From the NCBI RefSeq assembly GCF_003590095.1, contig NC_039479.1, forward strand, positions 3,596,001-3,660,000: DNA of 64,000 nt. Reading direction: 5' to 3'. The position numbers and the translations under genes are program-made. The notes beneath the pieces were generated by a model. It was not told the DNA's origin and did not search any database. It worked only from the letters and a program-made list of their open reading frames with translations. Below, piece by piece: positions 28,701-40,702 of the stretch. The stretch comes from Trichoplusia ni. Lineage: Eukaryota; Arthropoda; Insecta; Lepidoptera; Noctuidae. Each line of letters starts with the position of its first letter. Position 1 is the stretch's first letter.

Positions 28701-29516
28701 AATACTTTATATTTAAATGGCAATGACTGTTTAATTTGATTGGTGATTCAGAAATCGTATATTCTTACTGCATTTTGTGATTACTAATAATGCCTCTAGT
28801 TAATGCTGATAAATTTTCTTAAGTCATTCAATTTCAAATCTACCTGCTACTTTTCAATCATAAACTAAACACATCAACAATGAAAAAGTATACACAGCAA
28901 ATAGGTTGAACTTATTGTCTAAAGATATAGATGTCTAGGAATGTCTTACCATGGCCAATATCTGTTCTTATAGTGGTGACTTGGTCATAGAGTGCAGCAC
29001 ATATCCATGTGAGCATCAGCAGCCATAGAAGTAGAGTGCCTCTGACTGCCCAACGGAGAGCACATTGCACTTCTGCACCTATGTTAGGCTCGTGAGCTAG
29101 AGGGGCTGCTCCTCTACTTCGTTCTCGTCTGAAAATAACAATAATAACAATAAAATAAAATAAAACTACATGACATAACCTTATGTTGCGTAAATCTTTA
29201 AAGCTCTGGTTCTACTTATATGTGAATTTAATATCTTGCTTCTGCTAATTAACTAATTAGTACCTATCTACATCATGTCATTATGACACTCGTATTATGT
29301 TTTCATTAGCTAAGAAAGATTGTGTAGGTGTTTGCTAATTATGTGAAGGTAGTATAAATCTAGCATTAAAGATATGTGATGGAAACGTATTACAAACCTT
29401 GTAATTTTCTTTTTTCTACTTGGAATTATTTCTAGCTGCAAGTCTTCCGACTCCTCGTCACTGGACAGATCCAAAAGACGAAAGTTTTCCTTGTTGACTT
29501 TGGATGGCGCTGACAT
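13797..29516 (-). CDS. Type II membrane coiled-coil protein, isoform A (distal first exon)
   Basis: I do not recognise this gene. Exons in transcript order: 29516-29398, 29128-28950, 17668-17409, 16089-15853, 14303-14195 and 13819-13797 (stop). Phases agree throughout and give 308 aa. Residues 1-69 are an acidic then basic cytosolic tail (SSDEESED, then PSRKKKIT and RRERSRG). About 70-88 is a hydrophobic anchor (LLLWLLMLTWICAAL). The rest is a long heptad-like region (ARLAKLEQEHLELEKRVEAA and later VETLQNRIQEIS), then a Thr/Pro/Ala-rich tail ending PGKPAVLQ. Five N-glycosylation sequons (NAS, NET, NVS, NNT, NVT) lie after the anchor, which supports a lumenal or extracellular C-terminus. The layout resembles IKBIP-like or GOLM1-like proteins, but that is architecture only. 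The last two exons are least certain: another frame stays open longer in the last exon. Confidence 0.75.
18546..18690. repeat. Degenerate interspersed repeat copy
   Basis: It contains GGGGGTGCCAGACTTCTGAC, GGGACCACGGTAACATATTC and GGCAGGCGTCAGCCC, blocks related in order and wording to the copy at 8110-8290. It is probably an old SINE- or MITE-like family; ends cannot be fixed. Confidence 0.4.
20358..20611 (-). mobile_element. Lep1-like Helitron fragment, reverse orientation
   Basis: Read on the minus strand, it begins CTATACTACTAATATATAAA, continues with GCTGAAGAGTTTGTTTG and AACGCGCTAATCTCAGGAAC, and ends GACGTCGCGGGCAACAGCTAG. Both ends match the canonical organisation of the lepidopteran Lep1 non-autonomous Helitron. 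The length of about 254 bp is typical of a short, non-coding copy. Confidence 0.8.
22641..22941 (-). CDS. Alternative first exon (isoform B) of the coiled-coil membrane protein
   Basis: An ATG at 22941 with G at -3 and G at +4 opens 301 nt ending at a GT donor (GATAGAG then GTTCGC) in phase 1, exactly the phase needed to join the shared exon at 17668. It encodes about 100 residues: a Gly- and Arg-rich cytosolic tail (GGGGSRGGRLLS, WGRRAARRRRSRPF), a membrane anchor at about 61-85 (LAAALAFCVCVVSAATVLWLF), and VDVRRQIASLRVEMDR as the start of the coiled coil. Spliced to the common exons it gives 309 aa. It is much more GC-rich than the surrounding intron, like a CpG promoter-associated exon. 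Upstream in-frame codons lack another ATG. Confidence 0.75.
22942..28949. other. Intron of the coiled-coil gene (between the two first-exon regions)
   Basis: About 6 kb, AT-rich. Noted items: a perfect 12-bp hairpin at 24248-24284; two GC-rich patches at 25751-25850 and 26155-26225, the second with a perfect TGACGTCA; and a lone 120-codon plus-strand frame at 27509-27871 of unknown meaning. No exon with consistent splice phase was found. Confidence 0.45.
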
Positions 29517-30364
29517 TTTTCCAACCGGCTCATATAACACATACTATTAGTTAGTTTCATGTGCGATATGCATCAGATAGATAACTGCTGCGTATTTATT
29601 TACTTCAATATTACTAATTCACTTCAAGGTTAAAAAAAGTTTGAATGTGCACGAAGCAAGCTTAATGATACAGAAAGCCCAGAAAGGTTAAGTACGAAGA
29701 GTTAAACCTAAACTATAATATCAAGCTATGTTATAAGATATGTAGCAGTATTGCTTCTAGAAGAGGAAAACTATGATAATTTAATATCAAATTAAAGTGT
29801 AGAATTGAGAAACGTGAAGTGTCAAATTAAAGACATCTCAAATGTCAATCGTTTTAAAAATATGTACATTTTTGGTACTTTTGACACCTTTCTCGTTTTT
29901 AATTTTGTTGATAGCCCATTAACTTTTTGAGGCAATCATAATTGTTTATCTTGTTAAAGCACGGGTGTGTGCGAAAAACAAGCTGATATACTTTAATTGC
30001 ATAATATCTGCTGATCCTAAGACCAGTTTTTTGGCTTCGAAACAGCATGAAAAATCTATCGCTTAGATATTATTAAGTAATTAAACACTTATTTTAGTAA
30101 TGCCACAATTAAACTATTTTTTTTAGTTCGCTTCAAACAAATATGAAAATTGGTTTTTATAAACAATCACTTTCAACTCTATATTTCTTACTGGCAATTG
30201 TCAATAGTAGAAATGTCAATTTAGCTCTGCCTTTGCATAGTCTCTGTCAGTGTCAATCAATGTGAAATTTGTAAAAGTGCAATGGGTCGTGCACTTAATT
30301 TTATGAAATTTTTTATTTAATCTGAATTGTAAAATATTTCATACATATAACGATAGCGATAACC
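29517..30364. promoter_or_regulatory. Divergent promoter region between coiled-coil gene isoform A and PIGO
   Basis: About 850 bp separate the ATG of the minus-strand isoform A from the plus-strand PIGO ATG, so the two genes must start within this interval. I see no clear TATA box; the sequence is AT-rich throughout. Shared or bidirectional activity is inferred from geometry only. Confidence 0.45.
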
Positions 30365-33300
30365 ATGAAAGAAAAATGGAATTTTATTTTGTATCTTGTT
30401 TGGTTTTCCTATTTGGTTCTGTCTGCGGTTCTCATGTTCGGACATGGATTTCTGTTATCCCGCAAAACTCTGAGTGATGTTACTGAATGCTTACCACTTG
30501 ATAAATTCGGATGCGATGGACGGGAAAACTCTACTGTGCGTGGGAGTTGTAAAGAGGAGGAAAAGATTCAACGTATTATTTCGGTTCCCGGCGGTTCGCT
30601 AGCGTGTGTTCCGAAGCAGTCTAGAGTTGTGTTTTTGTTAGTGGATGCTTTGCGGTACGACTTTACTGAATATGATCCGCGTATCGAGAAGCCACTGCCG
30701 TATCAGAATCGGTTGCCGATCCTCCACGAGATCCTGGAGCGCAGGCCGGAGCGAGCGCGACTGTACCGGTTTATGGCGGACCCGCCGACCACCACACTGC
30801 AACGAGTGAAGGCTCTGGCTACTGGCTCGCTACCGACGTTCATCGATGCTAGCTCTAACTTTGCTGCCATGGAACTGCAGGAAGATAACATTATAGACCA
30901 GGTTAGATCTTCAATTTGTTATTAATAATATTGATTTCCTTCACTAAAATTATTTAAAAAAGTTATAACTGTGTGAAACACAAAAGATTAGCTAAAGGTG
31001 TGCTATTCTGGACCTTTAAACAATATTGTGCTGGACATCATGACATGGATATTCAATACATGCAAACAGTCACATATAAGTTAGGTGAACCACTTGATAA
31101 CCTTAACCAATACTTAATTAGACATTAATAATCCACTCTTTACATTTCATATCGAAAAATTCTGTAAACAAATAGATAACAAACCGGTTTCATAAAAGGT
31201 AACTAAGAACAAAGGGCATGCGGTACTCCTTGGTGATGACACATGGGCTCGGCTGTTGCCAAAGCGATGGTTACGATCTCATGCCATGTACTCCTTCCAT
31301 ACCTGGGACCTTGATACTGTTGACACAGGTAAAGTATATTTCTTAAACTGATTCTTGATTCATTCTTTGATTCTTATTGTTTCATAACATGGCCTGGCAA
31401 ATAAATCTTGCCATAAAAAAATTATCCAGTGCAGGTTGTCTAAAATAAGCAAACAACCAATTCTTAGTTACTGGCTAAGCTATTGACTTATACACAATGG
31501 TTAATCCTGTTTTTGAAAGGTCCTGTTGCAACCACTCAAGATGTCATTGCATGATAATTGCCTCAAAGCCTTGAAAATATACAACCAAACAAACTCCAAT
31601 TATAAAATAAAAGCAGTTTAATAACTCCATTCAAATTCTCTTGCAGAAGTAGATTCCAAGATATTCAATGAGTTGAGAAAAGACGATTGGAATCTACTAG
31701 TGGCTCACTACTTGGGAGTAGATCATGCAGGTCACAGATATGGCCCGAACCATCCGGAGATGACAAGGAAGCTGGATGAGACCAATAATAGACTGAGGAA
31801 GGTTATTGATATGCTGCCACCTGATGTGTTGCTGTTTGTGGTTGGAGATCACGGCATGACTGAGACAGGTATGTGGATTGTACTAATATTCAATTATTAG
31901 GTCTATTGTACTTCTTTCAGGATTAATATACCAATATTTTACTTAAACTATTTTACATAGTTATAGTTTTGTATGTAACCTGTTGTGTCTAATTTTAGTT
32001 GAAAATTATGGGCAATTTGAATAAGTCCAGAACTGGTAAATAATTTATGAAACAGTGCATAGTAGTAAATTAGGATGGAGATGTATTAAAGATGATTCAT
32101 ATTTTATGTTCGAATGACTAAAACATATTTGTTATTAACAAAATGTGATATGTCTCATATAAAGGTAAAATTTCAATTTGTAACATTTTATTATTATACA
32201 AGAACTGAAGATTGGCTTAATTCCTGGATCAAACATACTATGGCTATATTTGATAGTCCCATTCGTGAGGAAGATTTGTGCTTAAATGATACCAACTTTA
32301 CTCACGCGTATTTATCGGGATCGCCCGACCAGTTACTTACCCAACTGTTGTCGTTAATCATAACAAGCCACAGCGGTGGCACCTTTCGATCCACGATCAC
32401 GCTGACTTGCGACCAAAACTAGTCGAGAGATCCCGATAAACATGCCATGCCCATAAGCACACGTAGGGAGGTGAACTTTAATTTTGTTTTTCTTGTCATA
32501 AATTTTCATTAATAAGAACTGTAATTGTAATAGTAAAGGTGCAAATTTTTCACATTGTTTTAGACTCACATGATTGGAACGACTCGGATGGTAGGTAAAA
32601 TACTAGTATTGCTTGCAATGTAGAAGTCTTTTGTGTGTTATTAACGCTATTTTGTTTAGGCTCGAATTTTTGCTGTTATGTGTGATTCTAAAGCATTTTT
32701 GTTAGAATTTGTGTCTAGAAAATTGTAATAACTTTCGTTCATTTTGTTATGTTATTTTATGAAGAATTTTAGTCATAGTGATGGGCCACTAACTCTATTT
32801 GTTTTTTTTGCTATGATTTTGGTGTTAAATGCCATGTTTTTTTAAGATTTAAGTTATGGATTTGCTTTTACTGAGAATTGTATTTTGATTTCTTGATATT
32901 TATTATTATATTTCATACAAATTTATTTTCAAAATGAGATAACTTAAATGCAGATTTCGTGAGTTATTTTCTTTCGTAATTATTGACGTGCTACAAGAAT
33001 TTATGCATGTGAAATCGCCTGTACTATATGCTTGAATAATTTATATTCTGTTTACTATAAAACCTCATAATGCTTTTTATTAGGTGATCATGGGGGAGAG
33101 AGTAAGGCTGAGCGTACGGCGGCTTTCTTCGCGTACCGCGGCGCGGGGCTGGCAGGTTCCGGGGCCGACGCGCTCACCGGGCGGGAGGTGCAGCAGACCG
33201 ACCTGGCGCCAACCCTCAGCGCGGCGCTCGGCAGGCCGCCGCCCGCGCCCTCTCTAGGCAACCTGCTTCTACCTGTGCTACCGAAGTCCAGTAGAAGTCA

Positions 33301-36300
33301 TACACTGTTACATTTGACTAATAATTTGAAACAGGTATGGTGTTATTAATTTTATTTTATTATTGTTTATTCATTTGACGGGCCTGTTGGTCTAGTGGTT
33401 AGCGACCCTGACTGCTATACCGGAGGTCGTGGGTTCGATTCCCGCCCAGGACAAATGTTTGTGTGATGAGCATGATCATTTGTTCTGGTGTCTGGGTGTA
33501 ATTTATCTATAATATGTATGTATTTAGAAATATATAAGTAAGTTTATCAGTTGTCTGGTTACCATAACACAAGCTCTGCTTAGCTTGGGATCAGATAACC
33601 GTGTGTGAGTTGTCCCAGGATATATTATTATATTATATTATATTTTTCTACATTTTTATAAAAAAAATACTAATCGTATCGTAGCAATTTGTAACAAAAT
33701 CATTTTAAAATTCGTTAGTCTTTCAGTGTAGACTCTTATCGTAATTCGTAATTACCATACTACAGTACTTGTAACGTAAACTTATGTAAATAATACCTGT
33801 CACATTTAACAGATAACACAATACATGATTCGCTACGGCGAGGAATCCCAACAAGTGTCGCTCGACAGACTTGCGCATCTTATCAACTCCACAAGGGAAC
33901 AATTAGATAAAGCGGCCAGCATTGAGACTGATGAAGAGCTCGACAAATACGTTGCAGATGTTAGGTAATATGACAATTACAAGAAACAGCCAGAGTATTT
34001 TAAGTGTTGTTACAATGTAATAAGGTTTATTTTTGTTTCAGGATCCTTGTCGACAACATTCGAAATGTTTTCCGCGAAGTCTGGGTCGAATTTGATTCGC
34101 TCTCTATGCTTCGAGCCCTTCTGCTTCTCCTCCTTGCAATATTCTTCAATTGGTTGATAACAGAAGGTTTACCAATGGAGAGACTTCCTCATGTGTTCGC
34201 AAGCACTTTTGTCCCGACTGGACTTATCGCCATGGCTGTTTGTATCGGCGTGTGCTATACCGCATACTATTTCGAATTTTTGGAGGATCTCGAGCACGCT
34301 ATAATTTTGAGTACTGGTTTGATATCAGCCGGTATAACGTGCGTGCTAGTGATCATGCATTGGGACGGTATTTCTCAGAGGTGGTACGAAGGTCGGTCTC
34401 AGACATATGAGCGTTTTGCGCGCGCGGCTCTGGTAGCCTCCGCGGCCGTTTTGGTATCAAACAGTTACATCATAGAAGAGGGAGCTGGCCTCTCGTTTTT
34501 ATCTATGAGTGTATTAGCTCTGATGGCATGGAACATCGGTACATTCAGATCGTTGTTACTTTGGATTGGTTGTGGAGCGGTTCTGGCAGGATCTAGGTTG
34601 TATCGGGGTTGTAGGGAGGAGCAAGGGGATTGTTGGACAGCGGGGGCCGGTGTGCCGACAGGGCAAGCTTCGCGGCCCGCGCTAGTACTCGCACTGGGTT
34701 CAGTAGCCGGCGTCGTGGCTATATCTAGGAGACATGTAGGATGGCGCGGGTACGGCGTGGTAGTTGCAGGGCTGTTTGTTTGCTCACACTGGGCTGTTGG
34801 CTGGGGTTCACTAGGCTCCCCCGGTCGGGCTCGTCTGCTCGCGCGCAGTGCTTGGCTAGTCTTAGCGACAATGTTTGCTCTAGTATGGCGGCGAGAAGGT
34901 CGCGGTGCAACCTTACCCTTGATGGTGTGTTGCCTTCTGCTCTACGTAGCTAACACTCTCGTTCTCGGTGCTGCCTACGCTCCGTCGGCTGCCTTAGCGA
35001 TTGTTGTAGGATTTCTAGCTCTCAATCTAGTCTCGTTACTCAAAAATGAGGGTTCTTCAAAGTTTTGTAAGTATTACTTTGTTACATTTATGTTCCTTTA
35101 AAACTTATCATGTTACTTTAGAACTGTGTCCTATTTTTGTCTGTTTCGTCTTTCCCCAGCCTTGACAACTCGTTGCAACTCGAGCGTGGCTTGCATGTGG
35201 GCACTGTTAGCGTGCTACCAGTTCTACGGCACGGGCCACCACGCTACGCTGGGCCACGTGCGCTGGGCGCCCGCCTTCCACGCGGGAGACCCTAATTATC
35301 TGGATATTGGACCCCCTATAACCGCCTCGCTGATCTCCCTTGAACTGTTCGGTAAGTAGAGATAGTTCAAAGCACTATATTCATAACCATGGACATTAAG
35401 TTTAATTTCATTTGCATCCCACAATGTGTTGAAAATGTTACAGTTAAGTTTAATTCCTTAATATGTAAAAGCAAGATATTAACCGAACGACTTTATCTAA
35501 TAACATACATAATATTTTTCGAAGTTACGAATGATTAAAACTGCCTAAAACTATCTTATATCTGCAAAGTTACTGCAATGCCCATTTTTTATCTTATATC
35601 ACGATAAAGTATTTACTGTGACACACATTTACTATCTTTAAATTAAATATAAGTTCTAATCTCAGACGTCACTAACGAGATTCTAATAGTAGGTACAAAT
35701 GATTATTTGCTTGTCCTATTTTTTTGTTATATTTTACTTTTTATTTATTTGATTTAAGTACTGGGAACAATAAGAAAATTTTGTATCAAATTGAAAACGG
35801 TTTCCTAACTTTATTTTTATATTCTATTCTATTCTATGTCTAATGTCTATTCATAGTTATTCACCTAACTGACATTCATCATTCCCCTGCCCTTATCCCA
35901 ATAATTTTATCTGGGGTCGGGCCAACATGTCTTCCTCTTCCATAACTTTCTATCAGATGTCATCTCACAAGAAACACTCTTTGCGTAATGATTACTTAAT
36001 ATACAGAGAGTTTTACTATCCTCTTAAAGCAATACCAATACTATACTCCGCCATTTAGCTTCCAAAACATTTCCATCAGTCGGTAGCTGCCTGGTATACA
36101 CCTTTGACTAACAGGGTTTCTTCAAAAACTCTTCTATAGCATAATGTACGCCTATGTGTAGGTACGCCGTTCATGTTCGGCGCAGCGGTGCCGCTACTGG
36201 CGCTGTGGGGTCGTAACGGCGCGGCCGCGGTGGGCCCGCGCACGCAGCTTGCTGCTGTCTTCTCGCTATGCCTCAAGTTTATGCTGTGCTTCGCTATCAG

Positions 36301-36698
36301 GGTATGTTACATCTGACTGTGCTACTATCTTATATGGAAAATGTAACAAATGAATTAAAGTTTATAAAATAATTTAAGGCAGGCAGTTGTAAGCATTCAT
36401 GCACATCGCATGCGACATTTAAAATTGATCAAATTGATATGGGAAATAGTTCCTTTAAAAGTTAACAACGAATTGCTCTCGTCTTTCTACATTTACATGA
36501 ATTGTAATAAGAGAAATGTGTTAGGTATTCGCGTGCGCCATCTCAGCGACGATCCACTGCCGGCACCTGATGATCTGGGGCGTGTTCACGCCGAAGCTGT
36601 TGTTCGAGAGCGGCGCGTGCGCGGCGGCGCTGCTGGGCGGCGTGCTGGGCGCGGCGCTGGCCGCCTGGCACCTGCCGCCGCAGCACCGCAACAGTTGA
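30365..36698 (+). CDS. PIGO: GPI ethanolamine phosphate transferase 3 (PIG-O)
   Basis: PIG-O, with its partner PIG-F, adds ethanolamine phosphate to the third mannose of GPI anchors in the ER; this is the group that later bonds to the protein. Exons: 30365-30901, 31199-31328, 31647-31868, 33084-33334, 33813-33964, 34042-35066, 35160-35351, 36162-36301 and 36525-36698. They join in phase to 940 aa. Residues 7-31 form the N-terminal anchor. The lumenal alkaline-phosphatase-like domain shows the metal ligand D94 (VVFLLVDALRYDF), the nucleophile region T142-T144 (DPPTTTLQRVKAL), GDDTW, LGVDHAGHRYGPNHPEM, VVGDHGM and GDHGGES. From about residue 440 on there are many hydrophobic helices. The exon 2 acceptor (TCATAAAAG then GTAACT) is weak in pyrimidines; I chose it because it preserves the family spacing between IIDQ and GDDTW. 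Confidence 0.95.
33377..33640 (+). mobile_element. tRNA-derived SINE
   Basis: In PIGO intron 4. The head has a pol III A box (TGGTCTAGTGGTTAGCGACC) and B box (GGGTTCGATTCCCGC); the tRNA fold is imperfect. A non-tRNA body follows (CTCTGCTTAGCTTGGGATCA, GTGTGTGAGTTGTCCCAGGA), ending in a TATTA-rich tail. This is the usual organisation of lepidopteran tRNA-derived SINEs rather than a functional tRNA gene. Confidence 0.75.
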
Positions 36699-37956
36699 CA
36701 CAAGCGCGACTACTAGGCGCGCCGGCTGCCAGCGCCACGGAGACAGGACTCAGTGCTTCTGACTAACGTGATGACTGTTTTTTCATGATGTTAGCTTGCG
36801 AAAGATGCAGCGGATGAAGTGCTCTAAGTACACTAATATATTTCCCATTGAACTTTAACAGCACATGCGAGTGTCAACATAATTTTCCTTAAATAACATA
36901 CTCGCTTGTCTGGCTGCATGTGGAGCACTTCATTTGTTTGTTATCTGTGGCTTGGCCACAATATGTGCGCATCTATATGATACATATAATTCTGTTCCCC
37001 ATTGCAATTCGCCTGCATCTGTCGTAGGCTAACTTACTTGTACCATAGGTACTCTTTAGATATGACCAAAGTTTTTCACTCATTTTTAAGGCCAAACTGT
37101 ATGTGCCGATATTATAAAGTAAATTTTTAATGTTGTTCTACGCTTAGGCAGTCTGCCGCGGCTGCAACTATTATATTGTTTTGATTGAGATTATCGAGAT
37201 ATTTTATGCATGCGAATGTGAAAGACATTGTTACGTTTTATTGGAATGTTTTAAACTGCGTGAGTTGCGAGTTACTTTACGAAGTTACGGGTTTTCATTT
37301 GTGCTTAAAGGTTGTATTATTTTTAATATTATTTTATACTGTGACATGAAGTCGAAGCAAAGCATTTTATTGTAGCTTTTAATGATGTATTATACTTTAT
37401 TGTAATCGAACAAACACTGCCATAGGCTGTTTTTAGTACCTTCATTGAAATTAACTTATACTTAGTAGAAGCAAACAATCAGTATTTGTTCTAGTTGACA
37501 ACATTAATGTATAGTTTTAGCAATAAATATAAATTGCCATGTATAGATTAGAATAGCAATATTTATTCATTTGGCAACTTGTCTTAATTTTGATTTAAAA
37601 TCAATGTGTACAATTTTTGAAAATTATAATAATAGATAAAGATTTTTAGCACGCAATGGGTTTTTAATAAAATAATAATTGAAAGTATATATTATTACAT
37701 TTATTTTCTAGAATTCTATGACTTTTCTGTCAATGTGAGGAGATTATAGTTTAATATAAGATACATATAAGTACCTCCAAACCCCTTGAAAGTGTACATG
37801 TTCACAAAGCTAGCATTACTCTAAAAGGGGAGCTATGCGACTAATAGCACTTTCGCTCACCAATATCAAATTTAATTTAGAAATGAAGATTGAACCTGAT
37901 TATTAAATTCATTTACTGATATACACAATATAGCTTTTTGGTAAGTGCTAGGCAGA
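36699..37956. other. Convergent 3' UTRs of PIGO and ASNA1
   Basis: AATAAA signals on the plus strand near 37523 and 37666 can end PIGO. TTTATT motifs near 37561 and 37699 give the same signal for ASNA1 on the minus strand, so the two transcripts may overlap at their tails. No coding frame with family similarity was seen. Confidence 0.5.
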
Positions 37957-40220
37957 TCACGTGGCGGGCGCGGGTGGGTTGTAGGGCGACAGCAGGTACT
38001 CCGAGAAGGCGTTGACGGCGGACGCGCCGCGGACCTCCTTGTCCAGCAGGGGAAGTTTGGTCACGTGGAAGTCTTCGTATAAGTCAGCGATCTGTTCCAA
38101 GTACTTCTCCTGGACTTTGTGCCTCGCGGCGCAGAGGTCGCACGGAGCGGACGTGTGTAGCAGCAGCTGGTTCACGATAATATTGTGGGTATCAATGCCG
38201 CAGCGGGTCAGCTCTTGGACCAGGCGCTCTGTCTCGTACAGCGATAGAAATTCGGCGATACACACGCAGACGAATGTGGTTTGATTGGGATCCTTAAACT
38301 GAGTATTAACTTGTCTTATAACTGATAACATCTCGTCCATTTTGTTGCTAAACATGTCGGAGTTAAACTCGGCTAAGCCAAACAGTGTCGCCACTTGGTT
38401 GATGAATGGCGCCACCTGGAATGTAATGAATAATACATTAAATCATGTTCTAATGTGACCTCATTGTCAGCAAATTGTTATTTAAATTACATTAGGGTTC
38501 AAATTTACATGTAAAAAAAGATACAAGGTTGTTTAGGTAATTTAAATAGGTTTTATTTGGGAATACATCAGTTCAGGACTTGGATCTCAGATATTTGAAA
38601 TGTGTATAACATAAGTCTTCGCATATACATATAGACTAAATGACATGGAAAGAAATATTTTGATTATCATGAGTAAATTTTCAGTGTTATTGATACTGTA
38701 CCTTTGACTTAAGCCTCATGAGTTTGCCAAGACCTCTCTCAACAACTTGTGGGAAAGAGAGCAGACGCAGAGTGTGACCTGTGGGTGCTGTGTCAAACAC
38801 CACAGCACTGAAGTTCATGCCTTTTACCAGCTTCATAACCTAGAAATAAAGTTACATAGTTAATGTTGATACATAAATTAGGGGCATAGTGGTACATATT
38901 TTAAAAGCTATATGCATACTTCTTAAGTACAATCATCCTACTATATAGCGCATATTCATACCAAATTAAATTAGTCCAAATGATTGAATGTGAAAAAAAT
39001 ATTTTTATCCCACTTTAATTACAATTCTTATCCTTGAGGTGTCTTGGTGTTGTTAGTGCACAAACAACTGGCCACTATTTATTGAAATTACGCCTAGTCA
39101 CAATAAGGCACTATATTTATATATAACAACTTTTTTCAGTGAACAACAACATTGTTTTTTTTATTAGACAAGGGAACTGTTTATTCCCTATAGGACATGT
39201 CATGACACTATACTATACTACAGTTATGGTAAAGTTTAGTTACCTCCGCATAGCTCATAGCCTCATCAATACCAGGGAATGCCCCAACTATCTCCTGCAT
39301 GACTCCCTTGCCGAGCCTCATAGCCTCAGTCTCCCCCTCAAAGTACTCCTCAGGCAGCTCTGTGAGCCCAACATTAGGATCTATCTCCATAGCAAATAAA
39401 TTATTGAAGCCTTTAACTTTTGTTGGCACCTGAAAGAAAATATATTCTTATACAGTCATTTTTGAGACACTACAAATTGGGGCAAATAGAACTGGCAGAT
39501 TGAGTCAAGACAGAGACTGATTTTGTTATGGTTTCAAAAATGTTTTAGAGGACTGTTTAGTAAATTATAGGAAAGATGTTTTGATTATAAAATATACTGT
39601 ACATGCAGATTGATGGTAGCAACCTCTTAACTAAATTCGACTCTATTAGCCACCTATCCCATTCCCCAACATTATAATATGATTCTTTTTTCATTATAAA
39701 ACCTTTTTTTATCGTGATCTTCTTATTAGAACGTTTTACGATAGGAAACTAATTGGCCTACAATAGAATTGCAACATGATGTTTATAATGTTATCACGCG
39801 AAAACATATGTGTATCATTCAAAACAATAACAGAATTTTAACAGGAAATATCTACGTTTTAAAAATACGATAAAAACGCTGGAACGTCGTTTTTAGTAGT
39901 TATATGGGTAGTTTATAACCTACCTTCGAGAACTTTTGGTCAAACGCATCAGATATGTTGTGTGCTGGGTCTGTGGAAATAATGAGGACAGACTCCCGGA
40001 CCTTGGCTAATTGAACGGCAAGACTGCAGCTGTAAGTGATCAACAGTGTTAGATTTAATTAGATCTAGTCATTCATATTATTTATTGTTATAATTACATA
40101 CCTGCACGTAGTTTTTCCTACACCACCTTTCCCCCCAACGAAAATCCATCTCAGAGATTTTTGCTCAATTACATTTCGTAGAGAAGGCTCCAACGTCTCA
40201 AAATCTTTGTTGTCTTCCAT
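37957..40220 (-). CDS. ASNA1: ATPase ASNA1/GET3, tail-anchored protein targeting factor
   Basis: This cytosolic homodimeric ATPase receives tail-anchored proteins and delivers them to the ER membrane. Exons in transcript order: 40220-40102, 40029-39924, 39429-39244, 38839-38702 and 38415-37957. Phases are consistent and give 335 aa, matching insect GET3 (about 336). Visible motifs are the deviant Walker A GGKGGVGKTT at 29-38, switch I STDPAHN with D60, switch II FDTAPTGHTLR near 152-162, and the zinc-binding CDLC (C275, C278) at the dimer interface. The Met-rich helix region EFNSDMFSNKMDEMLSVI is also present. The ATG is the first in frame after an upstream TAA-rich leader, and the N-terminus aligns to the family with no extension. 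The gene is divergent from FKRP with 482 bp between the starts. Confidence 0.96.
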
Positions 40221-40702
40221 TGTAAGAGAGTAATTGATAAAACCAAAGTATAATTTGATTATTTGATATACCCCAAATCTAGAACTACTCGAAAATGGTA
40301 AACGTAATTTTTTTTGACATATCGTGACGTACCGGAAAGTCTATTGTCATTGTTCTGAATTGTCATTGTCTTGACGTTGACGCAAAGCGAAATTGATATC
40401 CATTCATAGAATTCTATTCCTCTATTTTCTTATTTTCTAGAGTAGATATTTGCGTACTTAATTATAAATTTCTCATATTATTATTGTTTCTTAATCTTTA
40501 TTCTAGAGAAGGTAGTAATTATTGAACTTGAATCCGAGTACAAAATGAATGATGAAAATATTAGCACTAGGCAACACTACATGTAGAACGTCAAAATAAA
40601 GAAAATGTTGATGTTGGTAAAATCGGAAAGCTAAATTCGATTTTCGATGAAAGTAAATAATTGATGTAATGACTGAAATGTGTGAGTTTATAAATAAAAA
40701 CA
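40221..40702. promoter_or_regulatory. Bidirectional promoter region, ASNA1 / FKRP
   Basis: Only 482 bp separate the two start codons, so both genes take their promoters from this AT-rich interval. No TATA box or GC island stands out. A bidirectional promoter is the simplest reading, inferred from spacing alone. Confidence 0.5.

Noticed and set aside
33377..33450. tRNA gene in PIGO intron 4
   Set aside because: A and B boxes are present but acceptor and anticodon stems do not pair, and a SINE-type body and tail follow.
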